From Tannerella sp. (lineage in GTDB: Bacteria > Bacteroidota > Bacteroidia > Bacteroidales > Tannerellaceae): DNA of 15,735 nt. The first letter of the stretch is position 1. Each line of letters opens with the position of its first letter. The notes below the pieces were generated by a model that saw only the letters and a list, made by a program, of their open reading frames with translations, searched no databases and had not been told where the DNA came from. The stretch covers positions 1-15,735 of the forward strand of contig JAISYY010000104.1 in NCBI GenBank assembly GCA_031269635.1, written 5' to 3'. Of this stretch, positions 7,342 to 11,835 are shown piece after piece. The translations under genes and the position numbers were made by a program.

Positions 7342-7388
7342 CTTCTACCGGTTCCGTTCAAGATACTCGTGAATGTCGCCGGTAGAAG
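7342..7388. terminator. Inverted repeat at the convergent gene junction, possible bidirectional terminator
   Basis: CTTCTACCGG (7342-7351) and CCGGTAGAAG (7379-7388) pair perfectly over 10 bp. Inside the loop TTCA and TGAA can add a second 4-bp stem with symmetrical 5-nt internal loops. The repeat starts 6 nt after the stop of the plus-strand gene and covers the last codons of the minus-strand gene. A T-rich run follows only on the minus strand (7325-7336 read in reverse), so terminator function is uncertain. Confidence 0.4.
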
Positions 7389-8295
7389 TATCTTTCAGGA
7401 TTACTTTTTTATCCCGGTCCAGCAAGTAGAGCGTGGGGATTGCCTTCAGATCGTATATTTCGCTGTTTTTTATGGCCTGCGATTTATCGTATGCGTTGAT
7501 CCATGACGGTGGAATATCTTTCTTATGCTTTTCCCACGCCTCTATGTTTTCGTCGGGATAGACGGCCAGCACTTTCAGGCTGCCGGACGAAACGGCTCCC
7601 GCAACCGCCGTAGAATTTTTCAATATCTCCATTGTATGCTGACATTCCACACAGTCGGGATTATAAAACATCAGCAAAAGATATTTCGCCGAAAGGCTAT
7701 ACAAATTACCCGTTTTACCGGAAGCCATTGTGTAACTAAAATCTTCCGCTTTCGAGCCTGTGCGGTTGCGGTACAGCAGATGAAGCAAAGCCCGGAAACG
7801 AATTTTATGAGTATCCGTGACTTTTGATGATTCCACGATATGCTCCACGAACGGCGTATAATAGTCATCGTTGCGCATCGGTGAATTGGGGGTATAAAGA
7901 TAGCGCTCCGCCGTCGAACAGAAATACTTATACATGACATTGTCGACCTCGGCGGAAGCAAGCATTTTCTTTACGCCTCCGGAAATTTTATCATACGAAG
8001 ATGCGTGCGGAAACAATGCAATGAAATCGACAAAAGCCTGCTCCGTAATATTCGGGACGTGGCAATACATCGTATCCGTGAAGTCGAATTTATCCCAGAA
8101 ATGTGTAATGAGATAATCCGCACGCTCCTGCGGATTCGTCATCACCGCAGGCGGCACGGCGCGTTCAAAATTTCCAGGCAGAGCGAGTGTCTGCGTTTCT
8201 TCCTTCGTACTTTCACCTTTTTTGTCTTCATTTTTTGAAGTACACCCCCCGATACCTGCCGCTAACATCAAAAAAAATCCAATAACCCGTTTCAT
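7345..8295 (-). CDS. DUF5106 / thioredoxin-fold lipoprotein
   Basis: From the ATG at 8295 the protein has 316 residues; an upstream GTG at 8319 would add eight and spoil the signal peptide. The start MKRVIGFFLMLAAGIGGC is a clear lipoprotein signal with Cys18. About residues 40-190 match the form of DUF5106, a helical domain found N-terminal to thioredoxin folds in Bacteroidales. A TlpA-like thioredoxin domain follows, with the CVEC active-site pair (Cys215, Cys218) after LLLMFYNPD and the cis-proline element AIPTLYLLD near residue 290. It is probably a periplasmic, membrane-anchored thiol-disulfide or thiol-sensing protein; the usual WC before the CxxC is replaced by DC. It is the last gene after purT and a LysE-type exporter, 34 nt downstream of the latter, and probably shares their transcript. 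Redox activity is inferred from the motif. Confidence 0.82.
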   Translation of the reverse strand: MKRVIGFFLMLAAGIGGCTSKNEDKKGESTKEETQTLALPGNFERAVPPAVMTNPQERADYLITHFWDKFDFTDTMYCHVPNITEQAFVDFIALFPHASSYDKISGGVKKMLASAEVDNVMYKYFCSTAERYLYTPNSPMRNDDYYTPFVEHIVESSKVTDTHKIRFRALLHLLYRNRTGSKAEDFSYTMASGKTGNLYSLSAKYLLLMFYNPDCVECQHTMEILKNSTAVAGAVSSGSLKVLAVYPDENIEAWEKHKKDIPPSWINAYDKSQAIKNSEIYDLKAIPTLYLLDRDKKVILKDTSTGDIHEYLERNR

Positions 8296-8329
8296 TCTGT
8301 TTATAATTTTAATTTCCACATTTTAACTC

Positions 8330-8953
8330 TCAACCGATAAGCGAAGATATAAGCCCGATAACGGCCAATAGGATGATAACCGATCCGACAATCCGGTTCA
8401 TAAGCTTCAATCCCCTTATATTAAACCATCGCCGGAGCAAAGATACAACAAATGTAATAAATAACCACCATAAAATGGCGCCTGCAAATACACCAACCAG
8501 ACCCAAAATTGTCATCCGGACCGAATGTTCCGGCAAAACAAGCCCGAAACGCGCGTACAGTCCGATGTAAAGAAATACAATCAGCACATTACTGAACGTC
8601 AACAGAAACGCCGTCACAAAGTCCTGAACCAGCGTTTGTTTTTGTTCCTGATTCCGTTGCAGGCTTTTAAGCGGGTTATTTTGAAAGATATAATAACCGA
8701 GAACAGCGATGATAACACTCCCGAATATTTGTAACGGACGCTGGTGCGCCTCTACGAAATTTACCACAAGTCCCATAAACAAACCGGTAACCGTAGCATA
8801 AATCAAATCGGAAAATGCAGCGCCTGCACCGGAAACAAACCCCGACCGCCAGCCTTTCGCCAACGTACGCTGCACACACAACATACCGATAGGCCCCATA
8901 GGTGACGAAACTAATGCACCGACAATCATTCCCGTGTAAAACAGTTCCAGCAT
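8330..8953 (-). CDS. LysE-family (LysE/RhtB/YggA-like) exporter
   Basis: The 207-residue inner-membrane protein has about six predicted helices. The first, with its tail, reads MIVGALVSSPMGPIGMLCVQRTLAKGWRSGF, carrying the signature proline-glycine turn and the Gly-rich GAGAAFSDL that mark the LysE superfamily. Other helices include LQIFGSVIIAVLGYYIF, FVTAFLLTFSNVLIVFLYIGLY and IVGSVIILLAVIGLISSLIG. Members export amino acids or related small molecules by proton exchange; the substrate cannot be read from sequence. The ATG at 8953 was chosen over the GTG at 8968, which gives a longer polar start. The gene begins 17 nt after the purT stop, so the two are likely co-transcribed, and there is no adjacent regulator. 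Length and topology are normal for the family. Confidence 0.87.
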   Translation of the reverse strand: MLELFYTGMIVGALVSSPMGPIGMLCVQRTLAKGWRSGFVSGAGAAFSDLIYATVTGLFMGLVVNFVEAHQRPLQIFGSVIIAVLGYYIFQNNPLKSLQRNQEQKQTLVQDFVTAFLLTFSNVLIVFLYIGLYARFGLVLPEHSVRMTILGLVGVFAGAILWWLFITFVVSLLRRWFNIRGLKLMNRIVGSVIILLAVIGLISSLIG

Positions 8954-8970
8954 AACTCTCTCCGGCACGT

Positions 8971-10152
8971 CTACAATTTGAGATTCAACGCTTCGATAGA
9001 TTTTTTCGTTTTCGCACGCGCCTCATCGACCGTCTCGCCACGCGCAAGCAATACACCCATGCGGCGATGGCCATGAACCTCCGGTTTACCGAAAAGGCGA
9101 ATCTGCGTATCCGGCTGCGAGAGGACTTCATCCAGGTTGCCGAACGCGAGGCGCGACGAATCGCCCTCCACAACAATCGCACGCGAAGCCGAAGGCCCGT
9201 GAAACGCAATATTCGGTATCGGCAGACCCAAAACGGCGCGGACATGAAGCGCAAACTGCGACAAATCCTGCGATATCATCGTCACCATACCCGTATCGTG
9301 CGGTCGCGGGGATACCTCGCTGAAGATGACGTCTTCGCCGCATACAAACAGCTCGACGCCAAATATCCCCCGTCCGCCCAGCGCGTCCGTTATCCGAAGC
9401 GCTATATCGCGGGCTTTCGCTTTCGCTGCCGCCGACATGGCCTGTGGCTGCCACGATTCGCGGTAATCGCCGTCAATCTGCACGTGCCCCACCGGCTCTA
9501 AAAAAGAAGTCCCGCCAATATGTCGAACCGTAAGCTGCGTTATCTCGTAATCAAAACGAACAAATCCCTCCACAATCACCTTGCCTGCACCGGCGCGTCC
9601 GCCTTCCTGAGCGTAAGTCCACGCTTTCGGGACGTCCTCTTCCGTGCGGACAAGGCTCTGCCCATGCCCGGAAGAACTCATGATCGGCTTCACAACACAA
9701 GGGAGGCCGATCACTCTCACCGCCTCACGAAATTCTTCCTCTGTCGCAGCAAAACGATAAGGCGACGTCGGCAAACGTAATTCTTCGGCAGCAAGCCGCC
9801 GTATCCCTTCACGATTCATCGTCAGACGGGTCGCTTGGGCCGTCGGAATTACGTTATAACCCTCTTTTTCCAACTCTACCAGTGTGCCTGTTGCGATCGC
9901 CTCAACTTCAGGAATGATGTAATCAGGCTTTTCCTTTTCGATAATTTCACGCAACATCACGCCATCAAGCATAGACACAACATACGAACGGTGAGCAACC
10001 TGCATCGCCGGAGCATTCGCATATTTGTCCAAAGCAACAACTTCGACGCCATACCGCTGAAGTTCAATTACCAACTCTTTCCCCAACTCGCCGGAGCCAC
10101 ACAAAACAACTTTTTTCGCTGTCTGCGTGAGGGGTGTTCCAATTTTGACCAT
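8971..10152 (-). CDS. purT: Formate-dependent phosphoribosylglycinamide formyltransferase 2
   Basis: This 393-residue ATP-grasp enzyme matches PurT along its full length. It joins formate to glycinamide ribonucleotide with ATP hydrolysis, a folate-independent version of the third step of purine synthesis, in the cytoplasm. Blocks seen are CGSGELGKE (nucleotide-fold N-domain), YANAPAMQVAHRSYVVSMLDG, TRLTMNREGIRRLAAEELRLPTS, the ATP-grasp loop SSSGHGQ, GGRAGAGKVIVEG, DGDYRESWQPQ, the metal-binding FSEVSPRPHDTGMVT and IRLFGKPEVHGHRRMGV. The E. coli enzyme, as I recall it, has Lys where this loop has His (SSSGKGQ); this may be ordinary lineage variation. It is the first gene of a three-gene minus-strand group and has its own good promoter 24-55 nt upstream. 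Confidence 0.97.
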   Translation of the reverse strand: MVKIGTPLTQTAKKVVLCGSGELGKELVIELQRYGVEVVALDKYANAPAMQVAHRSYVVSMLDGVMLREIIEKEKPDYIIPEVEAIATGTLVELEKEGYNVIPTAQATRLTMNREGIRRLAAEELRLPTSPYRFAATEEEFREAVRVIGLPCVVKPIMSSSGHGQSLVRTEEDVPKAWTYAQEGGRAGAGKVIVEGFVRFDYEITQLTVRHIGGTSFLEPVGHVQIDGDYRESWQPQAMSAAAKAKARDIALRITDALGGRGIFGVELFVCGEDVIFSEVSPRPHDTGMVTMISQDLSQFALHVRAVLGLPIPNIAFHGPSASRAIVVEGDSSRLAFGNLDEVLSQPDTQIRLFGKPEVHGHRRMGVLLARGETVDEARAKTKKSIEALNLKL

Positions 10153-10175
10153 ATCTTTTAACTTAAATTACGGCG

Positions 10176-10207
10176 CAAATTTAAGATTTAATCCGAATGG
10201 ATGCAAA
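10176..10207 (-). promoter_or_regulatory. purT: Bacteroidota-type promoter of purT
   Basis: On the minus strand TTTG (10207-10204) is followed after 20 nt by TAAATTTG (10183-10176), a full -33/-7 match. Transcription should start near 10170, giving a short leader of about 18 nt before the purT ATG. The -33 TTTG is itself the end of another TAAATTTG (10211-10204), so a second overlapping promoter is conceivable, though no upstream TTTG is seen at the right distance for it. Confidence 0.75.
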
Positions 10208-10288
10208 TTTAGAACGGTGATTATCAATTTTTACATTTTTTTTATTGAGCGCTACGAAATCTGTAAAGATGCATTTTTATCAGATTTA

Positions 10289-10318
10289 TTGGCTAACCTT
10301 GCAGTTAAAAAAATATAG
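10289..10318 (+). promoter_or_regulatory. Possible promoter of the candidate small RNA
   Basis: TTGGCT at 10289-10294 is followed after 19 nt by TATAGA at 10314-10319. The second box fits a generic -10 but lacks the TTTG half of the Bacteroidota -7 box, so support is moderate. It sits about 68 nt before the strong plus-strand terminator. Confidence 0.35.
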
Positions 10319-10323
10319 ACACG

Positions 10324-10422
10324 TTCGTTCAACTCATAAACAAAGGTTATAAGTTGCAGCCCTCGGCGGATTGTAGTCTTTATATCGGGCGCACAGGAAC
10401 TTCTTTTTGTGCGCCCGTTTTT
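10324..10422 (+). ncRNA. Candidate small RNA, about 100 nt, family not recognised
   Basis: No protein gene precedes the strong plus-strand terminator at 10386-10422, so that terminator needs a transcript of its own. Upstream lies a weak promoter-like pair (10289-10319). The proposed RNA would begin near 10324 with a first hairpin, CAACTCATAA (10330-10339) pairing with TTATAAGTTG (10347-10356) with one mismatch around a 7-nt loop. A GC-rich unpaired-looking middle (GCAGCCCTCGGCGG, 10356-10369) and the terminator hairpin follow. It does not show the marks of tRNA, tmRNA, SRP RNA (no GGAAG...GCAG loop) or RNase P. It could be a trans-acting regulator or part of a divergent purT control region. 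Both ends are estimates. Confidence 0.45.
10386..10422 (+). terminator. Strong rho-independent terminator
   Basis: The left arm CGGGCGCACAGGAA (10386-10399) and right arm TTTTTGTGCGCCCG (10404-10417) form a 14-bp stem. It has ten Watson-Crick pairs at the base, then two G-T wobbles, and is closed by a CTTC loop. A run of five T's follows at 10418-10422. On the minus strand no T run follows, so it acts in the plus direction. Confidence 0.85.
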
Positions 10423-10518
10423 ATTTTCCTGCCGTTGACCGTGGCAAACACAGTTTGAACCGTACCTTTTCTTCTATATTTAGTTGAAAAATATTGTTGA
10501 AAAAAAATCACAGATAAT

Positions 10519-10549
10519 CTTTTTATATATAAAAAGAAATATATCTTTG
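10519..10549 (+). promoter_or_regulatory. 18-bp AT palindrome beside a TAnnTTTG promoter box
   Basis: CTTTTTATATATAAAAAG (10519-10536) is a perfect 18-bp palindrome. Six nt later TATCTTTG (10542-10549) is a full match to the Bacteroidota -7 box, read on the plus strand. There is no TTTG at the expected -33 spacing, and the palindrome occupies most of the spacer, where a repressor or activator could bind. The only thing downstream on this strand is the terminator hairpin at 10572-10627. Confidence 0.45.
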
Positions 10550-10571
10550 CCCCCGTAACTGATAAAAAAGC

Positions 10572-10627
10572 AATTCGGGAAACGTTTACACGTTATTCAT
10601 GTGTAAATGTTTCCCGGATTTCTTTTT
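10572..10627. terminator. Long bidirectional terminator hairpin
   Basis: CGGGAAACGTTTACACGT (10576-10593) pairs with the sequence at 10599-10616 over 18 bp with two G-T wobbles and a 5-nt loop. Four further pairs at the base (10572-10575 with 10617-10620) give 22 bp. T-rich runs follow on both strands: TTTCTTTTTT at 10618-10627 (plus) and TTGCTTTTTT (10574-10565, minus). On the minus strand it lies 20 nt after the stop of the duplicated lipoprotein and should end the receptor operon. On the plus strand it would end a very short RNA from the box at 10542-10549. Confidence 0.85.
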
Positions 10628-10640
10628 TCGTATCCCAAAA

Positions 10641-11684
10641 CTATTTTATTACAATCTTCCCCTCACCGTTCAGGTAACCGATAAACGTATCCCATGCCGC
10701 TTTGCGTTTTTGGGCGTTTTCCTGCCGCAATTCTTCGGCTTCATTCCGGTTCGCGACCTCGTCGAGTCCGGGATAACCGTCGAGCAGGTAATATTTAAAT
10801 TCATTCCCGTAATAGTAACCGTTCTGTTTCTTTACTTCGATGAAAAATACGAGGTCATTAACCGTTTGCGGTTTATCGGAGGCTATCACGGTAGCATCAA
10901 AGAGAGAGCTTCCTTCCCTGAAAACGTTCATTGGTATGGGCGCCAACTGGTTCAGGTTGGCAAGGATATTGGAACCATCGAAAATGATTTCCCGCGTTTC
11001 GGGATTGAATGACCGGATGGACTTCCCGATAAACACCGTACTCGGATATTCTCCTCCCTCTGTCGCTACCGTAATTGTAGCCGAAAGGTCGTAGATAGGA
11101 GGAACAACGGGCGTATCCTCTCCACCGCCGTTGTTTTCGGGCACTTCGCTTGTCTCATCGGTCAGGAGATTGTTTTCGTCCAGGTAACTGATGAAACGAT
11201 CCCATGCCGGTTGCCTTTTTGCCGCCGCTTCCTGCCTTTCCCGGATTATTTCAGCTATGCGGCTGGGATCCGACAGATGATCGAATACGGGGTAGCCGTC
11301 CTTCAAATACATCCTTCCCCCATCGTAATAGAAGACCAGGTCATTTATCATCCGGCTGGAAAAACTTCCAACGGCGCTTGCGGTGAAGAGCAGTTCATCG
11401 TCTATGTAAAAAGCCAGTTTTTGGTCGAAAACCAGGGAACCGCAAATATCGCTGTAAGCAAGGTTCTTGAACGTTATCTCGCCCGTCTCCACATTAAACG
11501 ATTTGATGTCTTTGCCCTCGAATGCCTGCATGTCTTCAATCCCCAAGGCTCTGGTTACTACAAACAGTTCGCTCGTTTCACCCGTTACATTCTCCTCCTC
11601 GTTCGAAGGAACGTTCGTGTCATTGTTACATGAAAAAAACGCAAGTATCAATGACGTCATCCATAAAAATAATTTCTTGTCCAT
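10641..11684 (-). CDS. Lipoprotein with two diverged copies of one domain, partner of a TonB-dependent receptor
   Basis: I do not recognise the family. The 347-residue protein starts MDKKLFLWMTSLILAFFSC, a lipoprotein signal with Cys19, then an Asn/Glu-rich linker. Two copies of one unit follow. GKDIKSFNVETGEITF (57-72) matches GKSIRSFNPETREIIF (220-235). INDLVFYY (113-120) matches VNDLVFFI (275-282). YLKDGYPVFD (126-135) matches YLLDGYPGLD (299-308). KRQPAWDRFISYL (156-168) matches KRKAAWDTFIGYL (326-338). An acidic/proline-rich linker (about 175-200) joins them. Copy 2 has an extra ~11 residues before YLLDGYP. The gene follows the TonB-dependent receptor by 151 bp with no promoter consensus in the gap, and a terminator lies just after it, so it is probably the last gene of the FecI/FecR/receptor operon. 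It occupies the place where SusD-like lipoproteins are usual, but does not resemble SusD. A surface ligand-binding role is inferred. Confidence 0.72.
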   Translation of the reverse strand: MDKKLFLWMTSLILAFFSCNNDTNVPSNEEENVTGETSELFVVTRALGIEDMQAFEGKDIKSFNVETGEITFKNLAYSDICGSLVFDQKLAFYIDDELLFTASAVGSFSSRMINDLVFYYDGGRMYLKDGYPVFDHLSDPSRIAEIIRERQEAAAKRQPAWDRFISYLDENNLLTDETSEVPENNGGGEDTPVVPPIYDLSATITVATEGGEYPSTVFIGKSIRSFNPETREIIFDGSNILANLNQLAPIPMNVFREGSSLFDATVIASDKPQTVNDLVFFIEVKKQNGYYYGNEFKYYLLDGYPGLDEVANRNEAEELRQENAQKRKAAWDTFIGYLNGEGKIVIK

Positions 11685-11703
11685 TGTATATAAAATTTTA
11701 AAA

Positions 11704-11835
11704 TTAAGTATCTATTTTCTCACTACGCATCCTGATAATTAAAACCTGTCCCCCGCCGGGTTTTATCCATGACGAGTCTGTTTCTACCGATATACCGCAA
11801 AAACAGGCATATACCCTACCATAACCGTAATTTTT
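11704..11835 (-). other. In-frame readable stretch after the receptor stop codon, possible remnant or small ORF
   Basis: Reading the receptor's frame past its TAA (11836-11838) gives 43 further sense codons before the next stop at 11704-11706. This translation ends IKPGGGQVLIIRMRSEKIDT. It resembles the receptor's own C-terminal tail IKTPAGKRIIIRNDEREK (shared IK-P-G, IIR and EK). The overlapping +1 frame has a 12-codon ORF (11784-11822, MVGYMPVFAVYR). There is no start codon suited to the 43-codon frame except an internal ATG. It may be a decayed duplicate of the receptor's 3' end, an extragenic repeat, or chance. Confidence 0.3.

Larger units (their letters stand above)
10153..10640. other. 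488-bp intergenic region, AT-rich and dense in regulatory signals
   Basis: No convincing protein gene is visible on either strand; short open frames here have no homologous look. From left to right it holds the purT promoter (minus strand), a promoter-like site and candidate small RNA with a strong terminator (10289-10422, plus), an AT-rich stretch with a tagTTGA-type repeat near 10480-10500, an 18-bp perfect AT palindrome (10519-10536), a TAnnTTTG box (10542-10549, plus) and a long bidirectional terminator hairpin (10572-10627). Confidence 0.6.

Noticed and set aside
8296..8319. GTG start at 8319 for the DUF5106 lipoprotein
   Set aside because: The ATG at 8295 gives a standard lipoprotein signal peptide; the longer form adds eight residues before the Lys-Arg.
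10270..10353. 27-codon ORF beginning ATG CAT TTT in the purT upstream region
   Set aside because: No ribosome-site or family signal, and it crosses the small-RNA promoter and first hairpin; likely chance.
10641..11684. SusD/RagB homology for the receptor-linked lipoprotein
   Set aside because: It is too short, lacks the SusD helical repeats, and is instead a two-copy repeat protein.
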